Notes under the pieces: model-generated | Told to the model about the DNA's origin: nothing | Databases searched by the model: none | Seen by the model: the letters and a program-made list of their open reading frames with translations, nothing else | Made by a program: the position numbers and the translations under genes | Shown: positions 50,442-58,426 of the stretch, piece by piece | Layout of the letters: each line of letters begins with the position of its first letter | Position numbering within the stretch: position 1 is the first letter of the stretch | From: Acidimicrobiales bacterium | GTDB taxonomy: Bacteria > Actinomycetota > Acidimicrobiia > Acidimicrobiales > JAHWLA01 | NCBI GenBank assembly: GCA_035536915.1 | Contig: DATLNE010000044.1 | Span: 1-64,000 of the forward strand | Direction of reading: 5' to 3' | Length of the DNA: 64,000 nucleotides

Positions 50442-51784
50442 CAGCGGCTCCCGGCACCGGCGCCGAGAGCGCCGTACAGGGCGGTGGCCAGGTCTTGGCC
50501 GGGGTGGACGCCGGCCACCGCGCAACCCAGGCCTGCGGCAGTGCCGATGGTCTCGGCGTCGGCTTCGTCCCACACCAAGGCGACGACGAGCACGGACACG
50601 CCGCGGTTCACCAACATGCGCAACTGCGTGGCCTCGGTCGCATGCAGCCGCGGCGTGATGATCACGTGGTGGGCGTCGCGTGCCGGCCGGATGAGCAGGC
50701 GCATCAGCGCGTTGGAGAGCGAGTCGCGCGAGTGCTCGAGGCGGGCCAAGCCGTCGAGCAGCATCATCTGGCTGGCGGGGCCGCGCAGGGGCCGGGTGAG
50801 CGGCCCACCGCTGGTCTCGCAGCGCACTTCGTAGCCCTCGCGCAGGTGGCCGACGCCGATGGACGCGGCCACGCGGATGCCAGCTTCGAACGACTCGGAG
50901 TACCCCTCGCCGTCGCGGCTGTGGGCGGCCCGATCGGTGTTGAGGACCATCATGATCTTGTCGGTGATGCCCTGCTCGGCCTCGCGCACCATGATCGTGC
51001 CGGTGCGGGCGGACGCCCGCCACACGATGCGGCGAAGGTCGTCACCGGGCGTGTACTCGCGCATCCCGTAGAACTCCAGCCCCGACGGCCACGGCTTCGA
51101 CACGGGTGGCCGGACGGGCGGGTCCTCGAACTGGCGGGTGAGGGGGCGGTCGTTGACCAGCTCGACACGGGGGTGCACGAGCAGCTCGAAGGGCTCGGCC
51201 ACCACGGTCTCGCGCTGCGAAAGCCCGAGGGGGTCACCGGCGATGGCCACCAACGGGCCTACCTGGTAGACGCCGCGGCGACCGCAGCGCAGGCCGTAGC
51301 GGTGCTCGACCGCGGCCCCCGACGAGAGCTTGGCGATGGGCACCCGCACCGGGTTGCCGAGGCGCTCGGGCACGCGCTCTTCGAGGATGAAGGTGCTGAC
51401 GGTGCGAGTGGCAGTGAGCCGCACGCGCACGTCGAGGCGGTCGCCTTCCTGTGCCCGCGGGAACAGGCCCTCGCGCTCGCCGGTGAGGCGCAGGCGTCGC
51501 GGCGCGATGGCGTAGCTCACGATGACGAGAAGGGCGGCGCCGTAGGCGAAGAGGTACATGGCGGTGCCTGCCACCACCCGGGCGGCGATCCAGAGCCCGA
51601 CCGCAGCCAAGAGCGCCATCTGCCCGGCGCGGGTGATGCCGAGCCGGCGTTGCAGGTCGTCGAGGCGGCGCTTGACGGCACGCGGCGACCAGTTCTCGGC
51701 CACCGCATCGAGACGCGTCCGCCAGGCCGACGACGACCCAGGGGCCAACGCCTTCGGTGACCTCCGCCGCGTGGGACCCGCCAT
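50441..51784 (-). CDS. DUF58 domain protein
   Basis: A 447-residue protein with two spans near residues 55-90 and a DUF58 domain. The signature LEFYGMREYTPGDDLRR and WRASARTGTIMVREAEQ is clear; a von Willebrand A-like fold follows. DUF58 proteins usually accompany MoxR ATPases and transglutaminase-like membrane proteins, which is exactly the arrangement here. Start ATG 51784 is 13 bases after the moxR stop. Confidence 0.9.
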   Translation of the reverse strand: MAGPTRRRSPKALAPGSSSAWRTRLDAVAENWSPRAVKRRLDDLQRRLGITRAGQMALLAAVGLWIAARVVAGTAMYLFAYGAALLVIVSYAIAPRRLRLTGEREGLFPRAQEGDRLDVRVRLTATRTVSTFILEERVPERLGNPVRVPIAKLSSGAAVEHRYGLRCGRRGVYQVGPLVAIAGDPLGLSQRETVVAEPFELLVHPRVELVNDRPLTRQFEDPPVRPPVSKPWPSGLEFYGMREYTPGDDLRRIVWRASARTGTIMVREAEQGITDKIMMVLNTDRAAHSRDGEGYSESFEAGIRVAASIGVGHLREGYEVRCETSGGPLTRPLRGPASQMMLLDGLARLEHSRDSLSNALMRLLIRPARDAHHVIITPRLHATEATQLRMLVNRGVSVLVVALVWDEADAETIGTAAGLGCAVAGVHPGQDLATALYGALGAGAGSR

Positions 51785-51797
51785 TCCCGCTCTGCCC

Positions 51798-52802
51798 TCA
51801 GCGCCCGTTACGGGCGGAGAGCGGCGGCTTTACTGCTCCGGTGATCCGCTCCAAGGCGGCCTCCACGGTGTCGCCGCGGAGCATGGCATCAGGATGCAGG
51901 ACGAGACGGTGTGCCATCACCGGGCGCAGGACGGTGCGCACGTCGTCGGGGTAGACGTCGTCGCGGCCGTCGGATGCGGCCAGGACGCGCGCCGCCCGTA
52001 GAAGGGAGATCGAGGCTCGGGGGCTGCCGCCCATGGCGACGGCCGGGTCGGTGCGCGACGCCTGCACGAGGTCGACGATGTAGTAGCCCACCTCGGGCGC
52101 CACCGACAGCGTGGCGGCGTAGTTGATCATCGCCTGCACGTCGACGGTGCTGACGACGGAGCCGAGGTCCTCGATCGACAGCTGCACCGAGTTGTCGAAC
52201 ATGACCTCGAACTCGTGCTCGCGGGCCATGTAGCCCATCGACAACTTGAACAGGAACCGGTCGAGCTGGGCCTCAGGAAGCGGGAAGGTACCGGCCTGCT
52301 CGACGGGGTTCTGGGTGGCGAGCACGAGGAACGGCCGGGGCAGGTCGTAGGTGGTCCCGTCGGCGGACACGCGGCGTTCGGCCATGGCCTCGAGGAGGGC
52401 CGACTGCGTCTTGGGGGTGGCCCGGTTGATCTCGTCGGCCAGCAGCACGTTGGTGAAGATGGGGCCGGGCCGGAACTCGAACTGGCCCCGCTTCTGGTCG
52501 AGGATCGACGAGCCGGTGATGTCGCCGGGGAGCATGTCGGGGGTGCACTGCACGCGGGTGGTGAGCGCCTCCATCGACTGCCCCAGCGCTCGGGCCAACA
52601 TCGACTTGCCGGTGCCGGGCACGTCCTCGAACAGGATGTGGCCCTCGCAGAGGATGGCCACCAGGGCGAGGCGCACGACGTCGCTCTTGCCCTTGATGAC
52701 CGTCTCGACGTTCTCGGCGATCAGGTCGAACTGCTTCTTGAAGCGCTCGGTCGTCAGTTGGTTCCTTGAGGACCGGACCGGACGGGTGGTGGCAACAGCC
52801 AT
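51798..52802 (-). CDS. moxR: MoxR-family AAA+ ATPase
   Basis: A 334-residue AAA+ ATPase. Walker A LFEDVPGTGKSMLARAL, Walker B VLLADEINRATPKTQSALLE, sensor 1 LATQNPVEQAGTFPLPEAQ and the arginine finger in QLDRFLFK are complete. MoxR proteins act as chaperones that fit cofactors or assemble partners. ATG 52802 with GGGAGAAG is chosen over an in-frame upstream extension. It heads the ten-gene operon, with its promoter in the 228-base divergent gap. Confidence 0.93.
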   Translation of the reverse strand: MAVATTRPVRSSRNQLTTERFKKQFDLIAENVETVIKGKSDVVRLALVAILCEGHILFEDVPGTGKSMLARALGQSMEALTTRVQCTPDMLPGDITGSSILDQKRGQFEFRPGPIFTNVLLADEINRATPKTQSALLEAMAERRVSADGTTYDLPRPFLVLATQNPVEQAGTFPLPEAQLDRFLFKLSMGYMAREHEFEVMFDNSVQLSIEDLGSVVSTVDVQAMINYAATLSVAPEVGYYIVDLVQASRTDPAVAMGGSPRASISLLRAARVLAASDGRDDVYPDDVRTVLRPVMAHRLVLHPDAMLRGDTVEAALERITGAVKPPLSARNGR

Positions 52803-52907
52803 GGAGCGCTTCTCCCGTTGTAGAAGGGGGCTCAAACGGCGCGAATTGCCTGTCGCCGCCGATATCGTTGAGTGACTTCGCCGCCGCGCTCCGTTTGTCC
52901 TCCCTAC

Positions 52908-52938
52908 GGGTGACACGGTCTTGTCACCTTTGGGTGAC
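52908..52938. promoter_or_regulatory. GGTGACA-N6-TGTCACC inverted repeat and third half-site
   Basis: The divergent gap between moxR and the solute-binding protein holds the perfect inverted repeat GGTGACA (52909-52915) and TGTCACC (52922-52928), with a third half-site GGGTGAC (52932-52938). This is a good operator candidate for both directions and resembles the trio upstream of the sigma-fusion gene. The remainder of the 52803-53029 gap shows nothing else I can identify. Confidence 0.5.
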
Positions 52939-53029
52939 GCACGGACAGGGATCGTGGCTGACGGTCGAGAATACAAGCGATAGGGCACGAATCGGACGGG
53001 AGTCCGAGATTTCGTGCCACGGAGGCTGC

Positions 53030-54859
53030 ATGGCGGCGGTAGCTGAAACGACCCGAGGACGGCCCACCGAGTGGGCCCGCAAGTATCCGCCGCTGCTGGC
53101 AGTCATCGCCGCGGCACTCATCGTCCTCGGGGTGCTCCCCTCGTCGCTCAACCTCCCGCAGGCCAACCCCAGCCAGACGTTGGAGTTCGCACCGGTCCCG
53201 CCTGACGACGACACTCCGCCGCCCGCCATGTCGGGGAACCTGTCGTCGCTCGGCCTCGCCGGCAGTTCCAGCCTCGAATCGCTGGCCGCCACCACCACGA
53301 CCATGCTGGATAACCTGATCACCCCCGGCCGTAAGAACCGCAGCACGGCGACCGGTATCAAGAACTGCGTCGGCGACCCGCCCAAGCAGACCGAGGACCC
53401 GTTGGCGCCGCCCTGTGTGTCGAACTTCGAGGGCGACAACTTCGGCGCCACCTACCAGGGCGTCACCGGCGAAGAGATCCGCATCCTCGTCTACTTCGAG
53501 GGCTTTACATCGTACACCCAGTGCAGCAAAGGAGCCGAGAGCACCCCGGACGGCAAGCTCTTCGACCTGTGGGAGGAGCCCGACCCCGGGGGCGAGCACT
53601 GCATGGTGCGGGTACTGCGCGGCTGGCAGAAGTATTTCAACACCCGCTACCAGACCTACAAGCGCGACGTGCACTTCTTCGCCTTCTTCGCCACCGGGGG
53701 GCTGCACCCGACCGCTGCGTCGCGCAAGGCCGACGCCGCCGACAACTATTCGAAGGTCAAGCCGTTTGCCGTCCTCAGCTATGGGGTGGAGAACAACGAC
53801 GCCTACCTGGAGTCGATGGCTCGCAAGGGCGTGTTGAACTTCGGCGCCTTTGTGGGCCGTCCGGCCGCCTTCTTCGCCAAGTACCCGAAGCTGGTCTGGG
53901 GCTTCTACCCGTCGCTTGAGCAGCAGGCCCGCATGTTCACGACCTACGTCTGCAAGAAGGCGGTCGACCGCCCGGTGAGCTTCAGCGGCAACCCGGAGAA
54001 CAACGACGACGGTCGGATCTACGGCATGTGGTCCAGCAAAGACAAGGACCGGCCGGACCTCCAGCTCTTCGCCGACCTGGTCAAGCAGCAGCTCGAGGCG
54101 TGCGGCGTGACATTCAAGGCGCACCTGTTCTTCCCCACCTCGCAATACGTGCAGGACAACAGCACGACACCCCAGTACGCCGCCGACGCCGCTACCCAGT
54201 TCCGAGACGCCGGGGTCACCACCCTGATCTGGCCGGGCGGGTTGGAGACCAACCTCAGCAAGTCCGCGGGCGAATGGCGGCCCGAGATCGTGGCCGCCGG
54301 CGACCTCTTCCTCGACGGCAACAGCGAAGGCCATTACCAGCAGCAAGACTTCTGGCGGAACGCCTGGATCGTGTCGAACACCACCTTCACCCCGCTGTTC
54401 GAGCAGACCCTGTGCGCCAAGGCGCTCGCCGAGGCGCAGCCCACCGCGCCGAGAGACGACGTGCGCTACAGCTGTGACCTCGGGCTCTACAACGACCTGC
54501 GCCAGCTCTTCACCGGCATCCAGGTGGCGGGCCCCCGCCTCGGGCCGACCTCCGTCGACAAGGGCTACCGGGCCATCCCTAAGGGGCCGAGCGGCAACCG
54601 TGAGGTGCCCGCCTGCTTCTACGAGCCGGGCGACTACACGTGCACCAAGGACGCCGTAGCCCAATGGTGGGACCCGACCGGGGACTCCCCCAACAACGAT
54701 CAAGCGGGCTGCTGGCGCATGACCGAGAACGGCAAGCGCTACCTGAGCGGCACGTGGCCCGACGGCAACGTCACAAGCCAGCGGTCTGGCAGCGACCCCT
54801 GCAACGGCTTCAACGGTGGTGGCCTGACCAACCCCAACCCCCCGAGCCCCGGCGCATGA
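53030..54859 (+). CDS. Membrane-anchored type-1 periplasmic-binding-like protein
   Basis: A 609-residue solute-binding-like protein, presumed partner of the LivHM/MFS-ABC transporter. A cytoplasmic N-tail is followed by one span (LLAVIAAALIVLGVLPSSLN) without lipobox, a disordered Pro/Ser/Thr linker, and a type-1 periplasmic-binding-protein domain from about residue 140 (GATYQGVTGEEIRILVYFEG). KPFAVLSYGVENNDAYLES and KYPKLVWGFYPSLEQQARMF are in the ligand-binding half. Several Cys may form disulfides. ATG 53030 follows GGAGG. It overlaps the downstream gene by a possible ATGA. Confidence 0.87.
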   Translation: MAAVAETTRGRPTEWARKYPPLLAVIAAALIVLGVLPSSLNLPQANPSQTLEFAPVPPDDDTPPPAMSGNLSSLGLAGSSSLESLAATTTTMLDNLITPGRKNRSTATGIKNCVGDPPKQTEDPLAPPCVSNFEGDNFGATYQGVTGEEIRILVYFEGFTSYTQCSKGAESTPDGKLFDLWEEPDPGGEHCMVRVLRGWQKYFNTRYQTYKRDVHFFAFFATGGLHPTAASRKADAADNYSKVKPFAVLSYGVENNDAYLESMARKGVLNFGAFVGRPAAFFAKYPKLVWGFYPSLEQQARMFTTYVCKKAVDRPVSFSGNPENNDDGRIYGMWSSKDKDRPDLQLFADLVKQQLEACGVTFKAHLFFPTSQYVQDNSTTPQYAADAATQFRDAGVTTLIWPGGLETNLSKSAGEWRPEIVAAGDLFLDGNSEGHYQQQDFWRNAWIVSNTTFTPLFEQTLCAKALAEAQPTAPRDDVRYSCDLGLYNDLRQLFTGIQVAGPRLGPTSVDKGYRAIPKGPSGNREVPACFYEPGDYTCTKDAVAQWWDPTGDSPNNDQAGCWRMTENGKRYLSGTWPDGNVTSQRSGSDPCNGFNGGGLTNPNPPSPGA

Positions 54860-54879
54860 CGACCGGCAGGAGGACGCAG

Positions 54880-55806
54880 ATGCCGAAGCTGCGAAGCGTG
54901 GCCCTCGGCGGCGTGCTCGCCGTCGTCACCGGCCTGGTGCCGGGCGTGGTGCTCGCCCCTACGCCGTCGGAGGCGATGTCGCACACGGCAGTGACGATCG
55001 GGGAAGGGGAGAGCTTCGAGGTCTCCTATCCGAGGATCGTCGGCAACAACCCGGCGGGCCTGGGGCACCGTCCCGATGCGTGTACAGCGTCGGTCTACTG
55101 CGACGTCGTCCGGCTCACAATCAAGCCGCCCACCTCTGACCCCACTGCCAGCTACTTCGTGCGCATCAGGATGTCGTGGCTGACGCGTGCGCAGACACCG
55201 GCGCCGCTGCTCGGGGAAGTGACCAACAACGACATGGACATGTACGTGTACGACGTGCCCTTCGTGCCCCCGCCCACGGGGGAGGACGACGAGTACGCCG
55301 CCACGGGAGCCACGGGCGCTCAGCCGGAACACGCCTATCTCGACAGGGCAGACGACTACGACGTGGTCATCGTGAACTTCTACGGGGCGAACGAGGAGGG
55401 GTACCGACTGGGGTTCACGTACGTGATGGAGACCGACTTCACACCCTTCGAGTCGCTCGACGACGGCGTTCGGCCGGTCATCGACACGAGCGGCGACCCG
55501 GTGCCCGCTCCGGCGGCACCGTCGTTGCCGGGGATTGGCTCGTCCCCCTTCATCCAGCCGCCGGTCGACCTCAACCCGTTGACGAACTTCGACGACCCGT
55601 TCGGGTTGGGGCGGCCCATCTCCAGCGTGGCGCAGGCGGGCGACATCCTCCGGCGGGCCGACGAGGCACGGGCAATCGCTGCGGCCAAGCCGGTGTCGGC
55701 GGCCACGGCGATCTTCTGGCTGGTGGTCTTCCCACTGCTGTTGGTGGGGCTGGCGGGCGCCTTCTTCATGCGCCGCCGCAGTACCGCGCTGCGCCTCGAC
55801 GCCTGA
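54880..55806 (+). CDS. Secreted protein with C-terminal membrane anchor
   Basis: A 308-residue protein: signal peptide (MPKLRSVALGGVLAVVTG), a beta-rich domain (VTIGEGESFEVSYPRIVGNN, two Cys in DACTASVYCDVV), a Pro-rich stretch and a C-terminal span (FWLVVFPLLLVGLAGAFFM) followed by basic residues. ATG 54880 has AGGAGG; an in-frame ATG at 54856, overlapping the previous stop (ATGA), adds eight residues. It probably works with the binding protein. Family unknown. Confidence 0.75.
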   Translation: MPKLRSVALGGVLAVVTGLVPGVVLAPTPSEAMSHTAVTIGEGESFEVSYPRIVGNNPAGLGHRPDACTASVYCDVVRLTIKPPTSDPTASYFVRIRMSWLTRAQTPAPLLGEVTNNDMDMYVYDVPFVPPPTGEDDEYAATGATGAQPEHAYLDRADDYDVVIVNFYGANEEGYRLGFTYVMETDFTPFESLDDGVRPVIDTSGDPVPAPAAPSLPGIGSSPFIQPPVDLNPLTNFDDPFGLGRPISSVAQAGDILRRADEARAIAAAKPVSAATAIFWLVVFPLLLVGLAGAFFMRRRSTALRLDA

Positions 55807-56025
55807 CACGTCGGCGCCGCGTATAAGGGCGAGCGTGTGGTCGTCACCAGGAACGGTCGGCCCGCCGCCGTACTCGTCAGTCCCGAAGACCTCGAAGCGC
55901 TAGAGGAAACGCTCTCGGTCCTCGCGGACGCGGTTCGCGAACTGGCGGAAGCGGAAGCAGCGGTGAGTGCCGCTGACGTCGTCCGCGGCGTCGAAGCGCT
56001 ACGGGCGCTTCGCCGTCAGGCGTGA
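55807..56025 (+). pseudogene. Truncated Phd/YefM antitoxin
   Basis: The frame after the previous stop encodes GERVVVTRNGRPAAVLVSP and EDLEALEETLSVLADAVREL, the middle and C-terminal part of a Phd/YefM antitoxin. The N-terminal DNA-binding 30 or so residues are missing; the frame begins immediately after the upstream stop with no methionine before residue 55837 (GTG). It may be an inert relic or a shortened protein from GTG 55837. Confidence 0.7.
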
Positions 56026-56122
56026 ACCGGGAGCGCTGCGAGTTGGTCGTCGCCGGCGCGACAACACCAAGATCGTGACGGTTCTCCGGATCGACCGTCG
56101 TGCCGACGTGTACCGCAGTTGA
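56024..56122 (+). pseudogene. Remnant of a RelE-type toxin
   Basis: The frame ending TGA at 56120-56122 reads LRVGRRRRDNTKIVTVLRI followed by DRRADVYRS, resembling the C-terminal strand and end of RelE/ParE toxins (VTVLRVGHRRDVYR). The N-terminal two thirds and the segment containing the usual GDYRVIYE are gone. It directly follows the antitoxin fragment, so the pair is a decayed toxin-antitoxin locus. Bases 56123-56161 contain nothing I can identify. Confidence 0.6.
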
Positions 56123-56161
56123 GACCATGTTCCATAGCCAGGAAATTCGCTCCGTTCCGAG

Positions 56162-56641
56162 TCACCTCGTAGCGCCGACCAAGGCCTCGACGTCTGCCTC
56201 CTTGAGCAGGCCGAGGTGGCGGGCGCGGGCCACGCCGTCCCGGTCGACGAGCCACGTCACCGGGATGCCGGGTTTCTTGGCCACGCCGTAGGCGTCGGCG
56301 ATCTGGTGGTCGGGGTCGACCACGCTCGCCCACGTCGCGCCCTGCTTGCGCACGAAGTCGCGGGCCGCCTCGGCGCTGTCGTCGAAGACCACGCCGAGCA
56401 CCACCACGTCGTCGCCGTGCGCCGCCTTCAGCCGGGGGAACTCCTCTGTGCACGGCCCGCACCACGACGCCCAGAAGTTGAGCAGCACGACCCGGCCTCG
56501 GAAGTCCTCCAGCCGCACCTGCTTGCCGTCGAGGTCGACCGAGGTGAACGTCGGCGCTCGCTCCCCCACCTCGGCCCTCGGCGTGTCGGACGAGTTGCAC
56601 GCCGCCAGCGCCAACAGCAGCACCGCCACCGCTCGCCTCAG
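56162..56641 (-). CDS. TlpA-like thioredoxin-fold lipoprotein
   Basis: An envelope thiol-disulfide protein with lipobox LLALAACNSS and a thioredoxin fold: FRGRVVLLNFWASWCGPCTE (CxxC), then VVFDDSAEAARDFVRKQG and KPGIPVTWLVDRDG. Best start is CTG 56641: it gives an Arg-Arg signal start (MRRAVAVLLLALAAC), overlaps the ctaG stop (CTGA) and has AAGGAG upstream. GTG 56629 would give a signal peptide with no basic residue. Located after ctaG, it probably reduces copper-site or haem-related Cys in cytochrome oxidase assembly. Confidence 0.85.
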   Translation of the reverse strand: MRRAVAVLLLALAACNSSDTPRAEVGERAPTFTSVDLDGKQVRLEDFRGRVVLLNFWASWCGPCTEEFPRLKAAHGDDVVVLGVVFDDSAEAARDFVRKQGATWASVVDPDHQIADAYGVAKKPGIPVTWLVDRDGVARARHLGLLKEADVEALVGATR

Positions 56642-57480
56642 GGCGCCGGCTCCTTGGGCGCAGCCGTGCGGGCCAGCTCGCGCTCCACATCGTCCCAACT
56701 CAGCGTCGAGGCCCGCTGGTCCTTGGCGTACCACCGGAAGAAGATCACGATGATCGTCCCCCACAACAACGACCCGGCGTAGATCTTCATGAGCGCCCCG
56801 GCCAACTGCTGGTCGTCGACGGCCGACAGGTCGAACACCCGCGGCGCCGCTTCGTAGACCCGGTAGATGACCCCGTCGGCAAACGTCAGGAACGACGCTG
56901 GCACGGTGGGCAGCACCGACTGCAGGAACAGGTACACCATGCGACCGGCGTCACCGAGTTGCGGCAGCTCCGGCGCTCGGCCCAGGTTCAGCACCGGCAG
57001 CCACATGATCACCGCGACGGTGAACAGCACCACATGCACGAAGAAGTGGAACAAGTGGTTCTCCACCGACGTGTTCACGATGCCCGGCGCGTGGGTCACC
57101 GCCGTCACCACATTGAACAGCAGCCCCGCCACCAGCGGCCGCGTCACCAAGCGCATGCCCGGCCGCACGAACAGCCGCCGGAACAGCGACGTGGGCAGCC
57201 CCAGCAACAGCAACGGCGCGGCGATCAACTGGTACCCGGCGTGCTGCACCATGTGCACCGAGAACAGGTACTTCTCGGCGATCTCGTGCAGAGGCCACTC
57301 GCTGTGCAGCCACAGGGCAGCGAGCCCGCAGCCGAACAGCACGACCTGGCGCCGCGTCACGTCGGTGCCCCGCACCCCCCGCCAGTAGGCCACGCCGAGC
57401 ACGGCCACCAGCAGCCAGACGTCGGGATGGGCGTGGAAGGCCCACGGAGACTCGACCGGCGAGCCGTGGGCCAGCAGCAT
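56638..57480 (-). CDS. ctaG: Cytochrome c oxidase assembly protein CtaG
   Basis: A 280-residue caa3-type CtaG with about seven spans. LHSEWPLHEIAEKYLFSVHMVQH carries His residues of the core, followed by LIAAPLLLLGLPTSLFRRLF and VENHLFHFFVHVVLF. It helps assemble the copper centre of subunits I and II. ATG 57480 overlaps the ctaF stop (TGATG). Confidence 0.9.
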   Translation of the reverse strand: MLLAHGSPVESPWAFHAHPDVWLLVAVLGVAYWRGVRGTDVTRRQVVLFGCGLAALWLHSEWPLHEIAEKYLFSVHMVQHAGYQLIAAPLLLLGLPTSLFRRLFVRPGMRLVTRPLVAGLLFNVVTAVTHAPGIVNTSVENHLFHFFVHVVLFTVAVIMWLPVLNLGRAPELPQLGDAGRMVYLFLQSVLPTVPASFLTFADGVIYRVYEAAPRVFDLSAVDDQQLAGALMKIYAGSLLWGTIIVIFFRWYAKDQRASTLSWDDVERELARTAAPKEPAP

Positions 57481-57794
57481 CAGATGAAGACGCCGAGGGT
57501 CATCAGGTAGGCGATGTAGACGCTCACCGCCAACACGAAGCCGCTGATGAACAACCGCCGCAGGATGCGGCTGTCGAAGCGCAGGTGCATGAAGTACGCC
57601 GCCACCATCACGAACTTGATGGCCGCCAGTGCAATGAGCACGACGTTGTTCAGCTTCTCCTCGAAGCTCCAGTAGTACAGCGCCACCTCGACGGCGGTGA
57701 CGAGCGCCAGGATCGCCGCGATCTTGATGTAGAAGATCTCGGTGGGATGCGCCCCGTGGCCGTGCTCTGCGTTGGTGTCGTGCAGGTCGCTCAT
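57480..57794 (-). CDS. ctaF: Cytochrome c oxidase subunit IV
   Basis: A 104-residue protein with three spans; N-terminus has a His-rich segment (NAEHGHGAHP) and the family segments VEVALYYWSFEEKLNNVVLI and KFVMVAAYFMHLRFDS are clear. It is the small structural subunit of the actinobacterial aa3-type oxidase. Confidence 0.88.
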   Translation of the reverse strand: MSDLHDTNAEHGHGAHPTEIFYIKIAAILALVTAVEVALYYWSFEEKLNNVVLIALAAIKFVMVAAYFMHLRFDSRILRRLFISGFVLAVSVYIAYLMTLGVFI

Positions 57795-57802
57795 CGGCAG
57801 TC

Positions 57803-58426
57803 CTAAGGGATCAGGTAGATGACGGTGAAGATCACGATCCACACGACATCGACGAAGTGCCAGTAGAGGCCGGCGATCTCGACCACTTCCGTGCGATCGG
57901 TGCCGAGCTTGCCCCGCATCGACAGGTTCCACAGCGACAGCAGCATGACGATGCCGAGGGTGACGTGGACGCCGTGGAAGCCGGTCAACGTGTAGAACGC
58001 GGACGACGCCGGGTTGGTCTTCATCGTCATGCCTTCGCGGATGAACGAGGTGAACTCGTAGATCTGCCCGGCGATGAAGCTGGCACCGAGGAAGGCGGTG
58101 GCCAGCAACCAGATGCGCAGCCGCCGGTGGTCGCCCCGCTGGATGGCCGCCAGCCCCAGCACCATGGTCAGCGAGCTCATCAGCAGCACGAACGAGCTGA
58201 CCGAGGTGTAGGGGATGTCGTAGAGCTCGGACGGGTTGACGCCCTCGAAGTGCTTGCCCCGGTAGAGGAAGTACGCCGAGATCAAGGCGCCGAACAGCAG
58301 GCACTCCGAGCCCAGGAACGTCCACATGGCCAGCTTCTCGTTGGAGAGGCCGGTGTTGGTGACGCCGTGGGCGCTGTGGTCGCCGCCGTCCTGGTGCGCG
58401 GTCGCGGGGGTGGTCGTGGCCGCCAT
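57803..58426 (-). CDS. ctaE: Cytochrome c oxidase subunit III
   Basis: A 207-residue five-span subunit III. NEKLAMWTFLGSECLLFGAL is the start of the typical fold and TGFHGVHVTLGIVMLLSLWN and FVDVVWIVIFTVIYL the end. Its N-terminus is short, as in actinobacterial enzymes. It overlaps ctaD by one base (TGATG). Confidence 0.93.
   Translation of the reverse strand: MAATTTPATAHQDGGDHSAHGVTNTGLSNEKLAMWTFLGSECLLFGALISAYFLYRGKHFEGVNPSELYDIPYTSVSSFVLLMSSLTMVLGLAAIQRGDHRRLRIWLLATAFLGASFIAGQIYEFTSFIREGMTMKTNPASSAFYTLTGFHGVHVTLGIVMLLSLWNLSMRGKLGTDRTEVVEIAGLYWHFVDVVWIVIFTVIYLIP

Noticed and set aside
52830-52860. Possible third copy of the palindromic element (AAACGGCGCGAATTGC)
   Set aside because: Only about a dozen bases match one arm, there is no matching opposite arm or loop.
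52922-52956. TGTCACC as an ECF41-type promoter (TGTCACA, N16, CGTC)
   Set aside because: At the expected distance there is no CGTC in either direction, at 52.9 kb or 18.2 kb; an operator is a simpler reading.
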